Assembly: GCF_000482465.1 (NCBI RefSeq)
Contig: NZ_KI519428.1
Location: forward strand, 146,167 to 210,166
Direction: 5' to 3'
Origin: Runella limosa DSM 17973
GTDB taxonomy: Bacteria > Bacteroidota > Bacteroidia > Cytophagales > Spirosomataceae
DNA: 64,000 nt
The notes under the pieces are model-generated. The model searched no databases and was not told the origin of the DNA. It worked only from the letters and a program-made list of their open reading frames with translations. Positions 1 to 8,745 of this stretch are shown here, in pieces; the stretch's first letter is position 1, and each line of letters starts with the position of its first letter. A program made the position numbers and the translations under genes.

Positions 1-105
1 AAACCTTAACTTTCAGATTTGAGAATCTGAAAGCACTTGATGCCGTGCCGTTGGATACTCATATCCAACGCTTGAGGTTTCTCAAAACCTCGTCTCTAGC
101 GAGAG
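1..105. repeat. Array of four small hairpins upstream of the sigma factor
   Basis: Four consecutive perfect stem-loops, each with a 4-nt loop: 11-19/24-32 (9 bp), 49-57/62-70 (9 bp), 74-80/85-91 (7 bp) and 93-96/101-104 (4 bp). The loop of the first stem is TGAG and those of the second and third are CTCA, its exact complement, so loop-loop pairing is possible. No coding frame is apparent. It may be a dispersed palindromic repeat or a small structured RNA; the sequence alone does not decide. The stretch 106-211 is AT-rich and presumably holds the promoter of the sigma gene, but no clear TAnnTTTG box was found. Confidence 0.55.
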
Positions 106-211
106 CAATCCTCTTGTTCTAAATAAAATTCAAAAAAATAAAAATATTTTTCAATTCGTGTAAGGAAGTATTCGTGCGAACTTGTCTTTAGAGAAAGGAT
201 ACCAAAGGACA

Positions 212-880
212 ATGAAGCAAGCTAGACCCGATTGTATTGAAACTAAGGATACTCCTATCACCACACCATTATCTCCTTCCGACGATAAAAAAGTTGTGGA
301 GTTTGATGATGAATTGTTTATCCGAAAAACATTTGAAACCAATGCACGGGAAGGAATAGCCTTGCTCTACAAACGCTATTATCAACCCCTCTGTACCCAC
401 GCGGTGAAGTACGTTGGTTCGCGAGAAACGGCCGAAGACCTTGTCTCCGAAATCTTTTTTCAGCTGTATGCCAACAAAACGTTTTGCGACATTACTTCCT
501 CTTATCGGTTTTACCTATTTCGAGCCGTTCGCAATAAAGCGTATAACTACCTCCGTTGGGATTTGAGCCGTAAAGCAGACCTGCTTGAAGCTGCCCAAAA
601 ACCTACGCTTGACGAATACCAACCCGATCACATCAGCCAATTTGAAGAGCTTTACCACGATGTCGAAGAGGCTGTTAATAAACTTCCCATTGAGCGGCGA
701 AAGATTTATTTGATGCGAAAATTTGAAGGAAAAAAGTACCAAGAAATTGCGGATGAGCTGAATCTTTCCGTGAAAACAGTGGATGTACAACTTCATCGGG
801 CTAATCAGTACATTCGAGCACTACTTAAAGAAAAGTGGTTACTTTCTGAAGTTTTAGTCGTATTAAGTCTCATTTTTTAA
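212..880 (+). CDS. ECF-type RNA polymerase sigma factor
   Basis: Sigma-70 family factor of the ECF group, expected to direct RNA polymerase to the neighbouring susC/susD locus. Region 2 lies at about residues 40-105 (YYQPLCTHAVKYVGSRETAEDL) and region 4 at about 150-205 (LPIERRKIYLMRKFEGKKY, then the helix-turn-helix EIADELNLSVKTVDVQLHRA). The 222-aa length fits ECF factors. An in-frame TTG at 182 would add ten residues, but ATG 212 is preferred. The gene is followed 41 nt later by an anti-sigma factor, the usual FecI-FecR arrangement of Bacteroidota nutrient-uptake loci. The N-terminal 35 residues are acidic and not part of the sigma domains. The exact promoter targets are inferred from position only. 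Confidence 0.93.
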   Translation: MKQARPDCIETKDTPITTPLSPSDDKKVVEFDDELFIRKTFETNAREGIALLYKRYYQPLCTHAVKYVGSRETAEDLVSEIFFQLYANKTFCDITSSYRFYLFRAVRNKAYNYLRWDLSRKADLLEAAQKPTLDEYQPDHISQFEELYHDVEEAVNKLPIERRKIYLMRKFEGKKYQEIADELNLSVKTVDVQLHRANQYIRALLKEKWLLSEVLVVLSLIF

Positions 881-921
881 CCAAAACGATCACGTTTGTG
901 AGGTTTTTACTACTTACATCA

Positions 922-1923
922 ATGAACATAGAAGTTACAAAAGAAATTATATTTAACTATTTGTCAGGACGCGCGTCGGCCTTACAAAAACGAATGATAG
1001 ATGATTGGGTTAAAAAACCTGAAAACGAAGAGCTGTTTTACAAATGGCTGGTCGAATATGAGTGCCAAAATCCGCAGTACAGTACCGATATAGCTGCTGG
1101 TTTAGACCGTTTTAATCAATTGGCTAATCAAGTTGATGAAAATCCAGATTGGTCGATTTTAGCCGAATCAGAAGCGAAAGAAATGAGCCGTTTTTCATGG
1201 AAATGGTGGGCTATTGCAGCTTCAATAATCAGTGTTTTAGTAAGTGGATGGGTATATCAAGATGCGTTTTTGTATAAAATTCATCGTACTGAATTTGGTG
1301 AAACCCAAACAATTACCCTTAGCGACGGCACCCAAGTAACACTCAATGCCAATTCATCGTTGGAAGTTCCTCGATTTGGCTTTGGTAAAAAAACGCGCCA
1401 AGTTAGATTGACGGGAGAAGCTAATTTTACGGTTACGCATACCATTGATAACCAACGATTTGTGGTGAAAACTGAAAAAGGGGTGGAAATAGTTGTCTTA
1501 GGGACAGAATTTTCGGTTTATACCCGTCACAAAGAAGCCAAAGTGGTGCTGAACAAAGGCAAAGTTCAGTTGCGCTACCAAGAAGGGAAAACGCAAAAAG
1601 AGCTGATGATGAAGCCTGGAGAATTGGTGACGTTTGACCAAAGTAATCACCTCAAAAAAGAAATCACGGATCAACCTGAAAAACATACGGCATGGAAAGA
1701 ACACCGCTTTGTGTTTGACGATACAACCTTGGAAGAATTTGTCCGAATTATGGCGGATAATTACGGTTTAAAAGTAATTATCGCCGATGATTCTTTGGCC
1801 CAACGGACGCTTGTGGGGTCGTTTCGGGCCAATAACGCCGACGAATTGCTTGAAATCGTTTCCGAAATATTTAACCTCCAAATCACCAAAGTGGGTGATA
1901 CTGTACTTCTTACTGATAAATAA
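922..1923 (+). CDS. FecR family anti-sigma factor
   Basis: Inner-membrane anti-sigma factor of 333 aa. The cytoplasmic N-terminal part (about 1-90) would hold the ECF sigma factor. A single membrane segment follows at about 92-112 (WWAIAASIISVLVSGW). The periplasmic part has a FecR domain (about 125-225) and a C-terminal DUF4974-type domain (about 250-330), which resembles the secretin/TonB short domain and contacts the TonB receptor. ATG 922 is chosen over the GTG at 898 because the homologous region begins with MNIEVTKEIIFNYLSG. It sits between the sigma gene and a SusC carrying an STN domain, so all three parts of a trans-envelope signalling chain are present. Confidence 0.93.
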   Translation: MNIEVTKEIIFNYLSGRASALQKRMIDDWVKKPENEELFYKWLVEYECQNPQYSTDIAAGLDRFNQLANQVDENPDWSILAESEAKEMSRFSWKWWAIAASIISVLVSGWVYQDAFLYKIHRTEFGETQTITLSDGTQVTLNANSSLEVPRFGFGKKTRQVRLTGEANFTVTHTIDNQRFVVKTEKGVEIVVLGTEFSVYTRHKEAKVVLNKGKVQLRYQEGKTQKELMMKPGELVTFDQSNHLKKEITDQPEKHTAWKEHRFVFDDTTLEEFVRIMADNYGLKVIIADDSLAQRTLVGSFRANNADELLEIVSEIFNLQITKVGDTVLLTDK

Positions 1924-1944
1924 TAGACCCAAACCTGTGTTATA

Positions 1945-4900
1945 ATGAAGACAAACCTACAAAAATCAAGTTGGGTAGGTAGTTTACTACTTGCCTTATT
2001 GCTCTTTGGGCGGCCAAGTTGGTCGCAGCAGGTGTATGCCAAAGCGTATAAACTTGCGCCAAGACCCGAACAAAAAACGGCGCCTGAAACTCAAAAATTA
2101 AAAGGAGTTTTGAGCCAACTTAAAAGCTATTATCGCGTTGATATTCTTTTTGAAGGTGGGCTTGTAGATGGCTTTGTAGTGCCTACCGACCTTGTTGATT
2201 ACAAAGCCTCGTTAGAGTCGAATTTAGAGAAAGTTTTGAAAGTTTCGGGACTGAACTACAAGAAGGTAAAAGAGGGGGCGTACGTGATTTTAGATTCTAA
2301 AAAATCCAAAAAAACGGCGGAAGCTGACGCCCGATTTCAAGAGAGCATTATTGCCCCTCAGCTCACCGAAAAACCCTTGATGACGGAGGTTTCAGTGGTG
2401 AGAGCCGTAGAAAAAATGGAAATATTGGCCGAACTCATCAAAGGGAAAGTGTCCGACGAAAAGGGCGTAGGTCTGCCAGGCGTGAGTGTCCTCATTAAAG
2501 GAACACAACGCGGTACTACCACCAACGTTGATGGAGCATATCAATTGGAGGTGCCCAACAACGCGGCGGTGCTGGTCTTTAGCTACGTCGGATACGAAAG
2601 CAAGGAGGTTATCGTAGGTACTCAAACGGCAATCAACATTTCGCTAGCACCCGAAAGTAAGTCGTTGGGTGAGGTGGTTGTGACGGCCTTGGGGATAAAA
2701 AAACAAGCTAAAAGCGTGGGTTATGCGACCGCAACGGTAGGCACAGACGAAATGACAGTCAACCGTACTGCCAATTTTATGAATGCGTTGCAGGGTAAAA
2801 TGGCGGGGGTAAATATCACATCGTTGGGGTCTGGTCCCGCTGGTACGAGCAAAATTCGTATTCGCGGCCAATCGTCGTTTGGGGGAAATAATTCGCCTTT
2901 GATTGTGGTCAATGGCGTGCCCATCGACAATACCAACAACGGCGCGCGCGGTGATGTTTCCGAAAAAGGAAGCAACCGTACCTCCGATGGTGGTGATGGT
3001 TTGAGTAGTATCAACCCCGACGACATTGAGTCGATGACGGTCTTAAAGGGTGCGGCGGCTTCGGCCTTGTACGGTTCTCGCGCCAAAGACGGCGTCATTA
3101 TGATTACGACCAAAAATCGTGGTTCGGGCTCGGGCGTTTCTTTGACATATAATTCCAATTTTACGTCCGAAACGCCCTTGGATTATACCGATTATCAGTA
3201 CGAATACGGTCAGGGCGAAAACGGCCTGCGTCCAACGGCTGCTTTTCCTACGTCGGGGCAATGGAGTTTTGGAGAAAAATTTCAGCCTGGAATGACGCAA
3301 GTTTTGTTTGATAATATCACGGCTCCGTATGAGCCACAGCGTAATCAACTTTCCCAGTTTTACCAAAAAGGATATACTTGGACCAATACCATGACGCTAT
3401 CTTCGGGAGGTGAAAATGGGGGATTTAGCCTTTCGGTATCTAACTTAGACAACCGTACCATTCTCCGAAATTCGGGTTATCACCGTCGGACAATCAACCT
3501 TGGTTTTACCCAAACGTTTGCCAAGAAGTTAACGGTTTCGGGAAACGTAAACTATTCAAACGAATACCGCAAAAACCCGCCAAACATTGCCGAACAAGAT
3601 TATAGTCCCGTGATTATCTTCAACATGGCAAATTCGATGCCGTTGGATTTGTTGGAAAAATATGCTGAAGATGCCAACGGAAACGAAGTAGTTTGGTCGC
3701 GCTTTACCAACCGTACCAATCCTTATTTCGCCCTCAAACGCTTCGATAATATTCAAAATGACCGTATTTTCGGTAACCTGACGGCTCGCTATAACTTTAC
3801 AGATTGGTTGTTTTTACAAGGTCGGGTAGGGCAAGATTACTATTCGAGAGAACAAGATTACAACCTGCCCACAGGTACGCAGCGGCAACCAGCAGCCCCC
3901 GCAGGTTTTGTGAATGGGCAATTTGTACAAGATGCGCGTAGTGTACGCGAACTCAACGCCGATTTCTTGTTGGGGGCTAATCGTACGTTTGGGGTCATTG
4001 GGATGAACGTGAACGTGGGGGGCAATCAAATGTACCGCCGAATCAGCCGCCACAATGTGTTTGTGCAAGATTTTTATACCAGAAACCTATATACCGTTGG
4101 AAATGGTCGTTTGCGTGATGCCACCTACGATTTTTCTGAGCGCCAAGTGAACTCCCTTTATGCGTCGGCAGAGGTGTCGTATAAAGACTATTTGTTTTTG
4201 AACGGAACCGTACGCAACGATTGGTTCTCAACGTTGTCGCCAGCCAATAGAAGCATTTTGTACCCATCGGTCACGGCAAGCTTTGTATTTTCACAAGCCT
4301 TTGCGACGAAGCTGCCCACTTGGATTAATTTCGGGAAAATCAGGGCTGCTTACGCCGAAGTGGGTAGCGATACCGACGTGTCACCTTATGCTAATAACCT
4401 ATTTTACAGCATCAATGCGCAGCAGTTTCCCTCTCCAACGGGGGTGGCCCAGCCTTTGGGGACAATCAGTGGCAGTACCGTACCGAATCCTAACTTACGC
4501 CCCATGCGTGTCTCAGAGAAGGAATTTGGGTTGGAGTTGAAGTTGTTCAATAATTTCCTAGGACTTGATTTTACGTATTACGATAAACTGTCTTCAGACC
4601 AAATTTTGCGGGCGCAGACCTCCAATGCAGGCGGGTACTTAACGCAACTTATCAATGTAGGCCAGAGCCAAAACCGAGGTGTCGAAATGTTGGTGACTCT
4701 CAACCCCATTCGGCGCGAAGACCTCACCTGGAGCCTTATTCTGAACGCGGCGTACAACAAAACCAAGGTGTTGGATTTGGGAAGCGGCGTGAGCGATAAC
4801 ATGATTACCGTCGGTACGGGAGAATTTACGGGAGAGTTGCGCCAAGTGGTAGGGCAACCGATGGGGCAATTGTTCGGATTTGGTTACCTCCGCGACGCGC

Positions 4901-5505
4901 AAGGCCGCCAAGTATTTGACGCAGGAAATGGCCGCCCACTTCGTACAGCTACCCAAATTCCGTTTGGAAGTGCCTTGCCACTTTGGGTGGGTGGAATCAC
5001 CAATAGCTTTAACTTCAAAGGGGTAGAGTTATCGTTTTTGATTGACTTTAAATTGGGTCATAAGATGATTTCGGGCACCAACCACAACGCTTGGCGACAT
5101 GGTTTGCACAAGGCCACGTTGGTAGGTCGGGCGGAGAATTTTGTGATTGGAGACGGCGTAAATCCGAATGGGGAAGTAAACAAAACCAAGTCGGTTGTTC
5201 AGGCTTATTACGAAACGGTACGCTCGCAAAACATTGCTGAAGAGTTTGTTTATAACGCAGGTCTTTGGCAGCTACGCCAGATTTCGTTGGGGTATGATTT
5301 GAGTAAATTATTGCCTGCCAACCGTCGATTTATCAAAGGAATCCGCCTCAATGCCGTTGCTAATAACGTAGCAGTTATCAAAAAATGGGTGCCAAACATC
5401 CACCCAGAGCAGTTTGGATTTTCGTCCGATAACCTCGTCGGCCTCGAAGCTACGGGGCTTCCCATTACCCGAAACATTGGTTTTAATTTAAACGTGAAGT
5501 TTTAA
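1945..5505 (+). CDS. SusC/RagA-type TonB-linked outer membrane transporter
   Basis: Outer-membrane TonB-dependent transporter of 1186 aa. In order: signal peptide (about 1-27), STN signalling domain (about 50-115), a linker, carboxypeptidase-regulatory-like domain (about 167-240, GKVSDEKGVGLPGVSVLIKG), the SusC signature EVVVTALGI (about 248), plug domain (about 255-395) and a 22-strand-type barrel ending in phenylalanine (LNVKF). The STN domain is found only in receptors that signal through FecR, which matches the upstream anti-sigma gene. SusD follows after 63 nt, as usual for a pair. The substrate is not shown by the protein itself; the downstream genes suggest a uronate- or aldarate-containing sugar. 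Confidence 0.96.
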   Translation: MKTNLQKSSWVGSLLLALLLFGRPSWSQQVYAKAYKLAPRPEQKTAPETQKLKGVLSQLKSYYRVDILFEGGLVDGFVVPTDLVDYKASLESNLEKVLKVSGLNYKKVKEGAYVILDSKKSKKTAEADARFQESIIAPQLTEKPLMTEVSVVRAVEKMEILAELIKGKVSDEKGVGLPGVSVLIKGTQRGTTTNVDGAYQLEVPNNAAVLVFSYVGYESKEVIVGTQTAINISLAPESKSLGEVVVTALGIKKQAKSVGYATATVGTDEMTVNRTANFMNALQGKMAGVNITSLGSGPAGTSKIRIRGQSSFGGNNSPLIVVNGVPIDNTNNGARGDVSEKGSNRTSDGGDGLSSINPDDIESMTVLKGAAASALYGSRAKDGVIMITTKNRGSGSGVSLTYNSNFTSETPLDYTDYQYEYGQGENGLRPTAAFPTSGQWSFGEKFQPGMTQVLFDNITAPYEPQRNQLSQFYQKGYTWTNTMTLSSGGENGGFSLSVSNLDNRTILRNSGYHRRTINLGFTQTFAKKLTVSGNVNYSNEYRKNPPNIAEQDYSPVIIFNMANSMPLDLLEKYAEDANGNEVVWSRFTNRTNPYFALKRFDNIQNDRIFGNLTARYNFTDWLFLQGRVGQDYYSREQDYNLPTGTQRQPAAPAGFVNGQFVQDARSVRELNADFLLGANRTFGVIGMNVNVGGNQMYRRISRHNVFVQDFYTRNLYTVGNGRLRDATYDFSERQVNSLYASAEVSYKDYLFLNGTVRNDWFSTLSPANRSILYPSVTASFVFSQAFATKLPTWINFGKIRAAYAEVGSDTDVSPYANNLFYSINAQQFPSPTGVAQPLGTISGSTVPNPNLRPMRVSEKEFGLELKLFNNFLGLDFTYYDKLSSDQILRAQTSNAGGYLTQLINVGQSQNRGVEMLVTLNPIRREDLTWSLILNAAYNKTKVLDLGSGVSDNMITVGTGEFTGELRQVVGQPMGQLFGFGYLRDAQGRQVFDAGNGRPLRTATQIPFGSALPLWVGGITNSFNFKGVELSFLIDFKLGHKMISGTNHNAWRHGLHKATLVGRAENFVIGDGVNPNGEVNKTKSVVQAYYETVRSQNIAEEFVYNAGLWQLRQISLGYDLSKLLPANRRFIKGIRLNAVANNVAVIKKWVPNIHPEQFGFSSDNLVGLEATGLPITRNIGFNLNVKF

Positions 5506-5568
5506 TCCTTTTGACTCCCGAAGGAACGAATAGAACGTTTTCGAAAACACCTTAAAAAGAAACAAACA

Positions 5569-7119
5569 ATGAAGAATATATTCAAAAAAATAGCTGGTTC
5601 GCTCCCTTTTTGGACGACAATCGTTGTTGGAGTGGGGGGCTTGGTTGGCTGCGATAAAGGGTTTGATGAAATGAACGTAAACCCGATTGCCCTTACGGCT
5701 GTTGACCCTGGCTATCAACTTAATACCGCCATTGTCAATACCGCTCCTGCCTACGGGAACTTGAGTTACGAAACGACCATCGTCAAGCAGATGATTACGC
5801 CCTTTAGCGGGCAAGGGTCGGCGGCGAATTTTAACCAAGACAACCGTGGAGTTGCGTCGGGCAATTGGAATACGTATTACCAAACCAACATCAAAGAACT
5901 GACAGACGCCCTTGCCAAAACCAAAGATATTCCCGCGCGGGCAAACCTCTACAACATGATTCGGATTTGGCAGGCCTATTCGTTCATGATTTTGACCGAT
6001 ACCTACGGGGATATTCCTTATACCCAAGCAGGACGGAACTATTTGGACGGAATTTCAACGCCTATATACGACACCCAAGAGTCGGTGTATATGGCGATTT
6101 TGAGCGAATTAGACGGCGCTTCGGCGGCCTTGGATGCTTCCAAAGCCAAAGCGGCTACCGATTTGCTATACGATGGTGATGTGACCAAGTGGAAGCGGCT
6201 GGGCTACTCACTTTTGTTGAGAGCGGCCATGCGTTTATCAAAAGTAAACCCCGCAAAAGCGGCAGAATACGTGGCCAAGGCAGTGACAGGCGGGGTGATG
6301 CAATCCAACGCTGATAATGCGATAATTCGTCACAATGCGAGTTTTACCAACCCTATCGGTTCGCAACTCAACGGTGGTCAATCGGCGTTCTTTTACCTTT
6401 CCGAAGATTTTGTGGAGTATTTGAATAAAAACAATGACCCTCGTTTGGCCTCGATTGCGGTTCGCTACGTGGGTGCAACGAGTGGTGCCCAGCAGGTGGA
6501 GTCGCGGGCTAATCGTACGTCTGCGGTTCAGATTGGGGCTCCTCAAGGTTACGACAACACGACAATAAGCACCGCCGTGGCTGCAAAAAAACTGGCAAGT
6601 TTGTGGGATTATAGTCAATTGGATCGTACGCGTATGGGTGGATTAACGGCTCCTAGTTTTTTGGTGACTTATGCCCAAACCCAATTGTTGTTGGCAGAGG
6701 CAGTGTATCGGAAATGGACAACGGGCGATGCCGCTACACTGTATGCTAATGGAATAAAAGCGAATATGCAACAGTATGCGGGCTACGGTACAAGTTCGGC
6801 CATTGCCGACGCGGCGATAGATACATACGTGAAAGCGAATCCGTTAGCGGTTGGAAAAGAGTTGGAACAAATCAATACCCAGTATTGGGTGGCAACGTTT
6901 CTCAATGGGCCTGAATCATGGGCGAACTTCCGTCGCAGCGATTACCCCGTGTTGTCGCCTAATACATACCCAGGGAAAGACCTCAAAACTGAGCCATTTA
7001 TTCGCCGTTTGACCTATACCGATGCGGAGTTGAACGTCAATAAAGTCAACGTCCAAAAGGCCATCGACCGCCAAGGCCCTAACTTGTTAGATACCCGCAT
7101 CTGGTGGGACAAAAAATAA
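5569..7119 (+). CDS. SusD/RagB-type nutrient-binding lipoprotein (SusD-like_2)
   Basis: Surface lipoprotein of 516 aa that caps the SusC pore. The N-terminus ends in a lipobox, LVGC, with the lipidated cysteine at about residue 28, followed by the typical DKGFDEMNVNP. TPR-like helices carry the family motif region MIRIWQAYSFMILTDTYGDIPYT (about 128-150), characteristic of the SusD-like_2 branch. The C-terminal ILDTRIWWD ending is also family-typical. It pairs with the SusC gene directly upstream. Downstream, a ladder of palindromes at 7121-7259 begins two bases after the stop codon and separates it from the permease gene. Confidence 0.95.
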   Translation: MKNIFKKIAGSLPFWTTIVVGVGGLVGCDKGFDEMNVNPIALTAVDPGYQLNTAIVNTAPAYGNLSYETTIVKQMITPFSGQGSAANFNQDNRGVASGNWNTYYQTNIKELTDALAKTKDIPARANLYNMIRIWQAYSFMILTDTYGDIPYTQAGRNYLDGISTPIYDTQESVYMAILSELDGASAALDASKAKAATDLLYDGDVTKWKRLGYSLLLRAAMRLSKVNPAKAAEYVAKAVTGGVMQSNADNAIIRHNASFTNPIGSQLNGGQSAFFYLSEDFVEYLNKNNDPRLASIAVRYVGATSGAQQVESRANRTSAVQIGAPQGYDNTTISTAVAAKKLASLWDYSQLDRTRMGGLTAPSFLVTYAQTQLLLAEAVYRKWTTGDAATLYANGIKANMQQYAGYGTSSAIADAAIDTYVKANPLAVGKELEQINTQYWVATFLNGPESWANFRRSDYPVLSPNTYPGKDLKTEPFIRRLTYTDAELNVNKVNVQKAIDRQGPNLLDTRIWWDKK

Positions 7120-7120
7120 T

Positions 7121-7259
7121 AGACTTGCCAAGTCTAATGAAAGTAGAGAAAAGACTTGGCAAGTCTTGAAACTAAGATAGCCAGACTTGCCAAGTCTGAT
7201 AAAAGTAGAAAAAAGACTTGGCAAGTTTAGAAATTAAGATAACCAGACTTGCCAAGTCT
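7121..7259. repeat. Five 15-bp palindromes at exact 31-bp intervals
   Basis: Copies of the near-palindrome AGACTTGCCAAGTCT start at 7121, 7152, 7183, 7214 and 7245, exactly 31 bp apart. The centre base alternates C, G, C, G, C, and the 16-nt spacers alternate between two related types (ending in AGTAGA.AAA and in AAGATA.CC). The array is therefore about two and a half copies of a 62-bp tandem unit. Only the fourth copy has a changed end (AAGTTT). It lies between the susD stop and the permease start. It could be a REP-like array, a transcription attenuator or an operator ladder; 31 bp is close to three helical turns. Confidence 0.85.
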
Positions 7260-7293
7260 AGAAAAAAGTATAAACCTAAACCTAAAACCCTGA

Positions 7294-8724
7294 ATGTCTG
7301 ACCCCTTATTTATCTTGTCGGTGGGCGTGTTGATTGTGGTGGGCGGAATCATTGGCGTCAAGCTACATCCGTTTTTAGCACTGTTGTTAGGTGCCTTGGC
7401 CGTTGCGATGTTGACACCACCCGAAGTCATTGAGCAATACGCTTTGTCCAAAGGCACTGCTCCCGCTGCGGCATTGGCCTTGTCGAAAAAGAGTGTAGGC
7501 GAGCGCATTGCTACCGAGTTTGGAAATACCTGCGCCAAAATTGGCATTCTGATAGCGATGGCGGCCATTATCGGAAAATGTATGCTAGAAAGCGGCGCCG
7601 CCGAGCGCATCATTCGCTCGATTCTCCGCCTAACGGGCATCGAAAAAGCACCCATTGCTTTCCTGTTAAGTAGCTTTTTTCTCGGCATTCCCGTCTTTTT
7701 TGACACCGTTTTGTTTCTAATGGTGCCCCTCGCCAAAGCCATGACCCTCCGCATTGGTAAAAATTACCTGTTGTTGGTGTTGTGCATCATGGCGGGTGCG
7801 GCAATGGCCAATTCGCTGGTGCCGCCTGCGCCTGGCCCGTTGTTTCTGATTGGCGAAATGCACATTCCGATGGGTTTGATGATGGTGACAGGCGTCATCG
7901 TGGGGCTTTTTACGATTACCTCGGGCTACTTTTTTGCCCTTTGGGCCAACAAAAAATGGCCAATTGAACTCCGTGACTCATTGGATGCAAAACTCGAAGA
8001 CATGAAGTCGATTGCGGCCAAAGAAACCAAACAACTCCCTTCGTTGGGGATTTCGTTGATGCCCGTGGCTGTGCCTTTATTTTTTATTTGCCTCGATACA
8101 GCTTTTAGCGCGTTTTTTAAAGCAAGCGAAGTCTCGCCCTTCTTGGTGGCAATTGTGAAATTTTTTGGTGATAAAAACATCGCCATTCTCACGGGAGGAT
8201 TCATTGCGTTGTGGGTGTTGGCAAGTCAGAAAAAAGAGGCTAAAAAAGACGGATTAACGCCTTTTGTGCAATCGGCTTTGATGAGTGGCGGAGGTATTAT
8301 TTTGATTACGGCGGCGGGTGGTGCGTTTGGGGGAATGTTGCAGCAAACGGGCATCAGTAGCCGCATTGCTGACCTGACCAAAGAATACCAAATGGCGCTT
8401 ATTCCGATGGCATTTTTTATTGCGGCAGTGGTACGTACCGCCCAAGGGTCGGCTACGGTGGCGTTGATTACGGCTTCGGGTATTTTGTCAGGAATGGCCA
8501 GCAACGCCAACCTGTCGTTTCACCCTGTTTATCTAGGGTTAGCGATTGGATGTGGCTCAAAATTAGTGCCTTGGATGAATGATGCTGGTTTTTGGATTAT
8601 CTGTAAATTGAGCAACCTTACAGAAAAAGAAGCCCTCAAAACCATTTCGCCGTTGCTAGTAGTGATGGGGTTGACGGGGTTGATTGTCATTATGATTGGA
8701 GCGGCTTTGTTTCCATTGGTATAA
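7294..8724 (+). CDS. GntP-family gluconate/sugar-acid permease
   Basis: Inner-membrane proton symporter of 476 aa with about 12-14 hydrophobic segments, matching the GntP family in length and layout. Recognisable parts are the N-terminal FILSVGVLIVVGGIIGVKLHPFLALLLG, the GIPVFFDTVLFLMVPLAKA segment and the loop with NSLVPPAPGPLF, both hallmarks of GntP transporters. Family members carry gluconate, idonate, fructuronate or related sugar acids. Position between the SusCD pair and aldarate dehydratases suggests glucarate or a similar acid as substrate (inference). It starts 174 nt after susD, beyond the palindrome ladder, and probably forms an operon with the next gene, 21 nt downstream. Confidence 0.92.
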   Translation: MSDPLFILSVGVLIVVGGIIGVKLHPFLALLLGALAVAMLTPPEVIEQYALSKGTAPAAALALSKKSVGERIATEFGNTCAKIGILIAMAAIIGKCMLESGAAERIIRSILRLTGIEKAPIAFLLSSFFLGIPVFFDTVLFLMVPLAKAMTLRIGKNYLLLVLCIMAGAAMANSLVPPAPGPLFLIGEMHIPMGLMMVTGVIVGLFTITSGYFFALWANKKWPIELRDSLDAKLEDMKSIAAKETKQLPSLGISLMPVAVPLFFICLDTAFSAFFKASEVSPFLVAIVKFFGDKNIAILTGGFIALWVLASQKKEAKKDGLTPFVQSALMSGGGIILITAAGGAFGGMLQQTGISSRIADLTKEYQMALIPMAFFIAAVVRTAQGSATVALITASGILSGMASNANLSFHPVYLGLAIGCGSKLVPWMNDAGFWIICKLSNLTEKEALKTISPLLVVMGLTGLIVIMIGAALFPLV

Positions 8725-8745
8725 AAAATAACCGTTTAAAATAAG

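Noticed and set aside
1-105. tRNA or tRNA-like gene
   Set aside because: The four stems are sequential with 4-nt loops; there is no acceptor stem, 7-nt anticodon loop or TTCRA T-loop.
898-921. GTG start for the FecR gene
   Set aside because: The residues before ATG 922 do not belong to the family N-terminus; ATG 922 begins the conserved part.
5488-6027. 179-codon open frame antisense to susD
   Set aside because: Codon pattern is a shadow of the susD frame; no family features or regulatory signals.
7121-7259. CRISPR array
   Set aside because: Repeats of 15 nt with 16-nt spacers that are themselves repeated in alternation; no cas genes. It is a tandem palindrome ladder.
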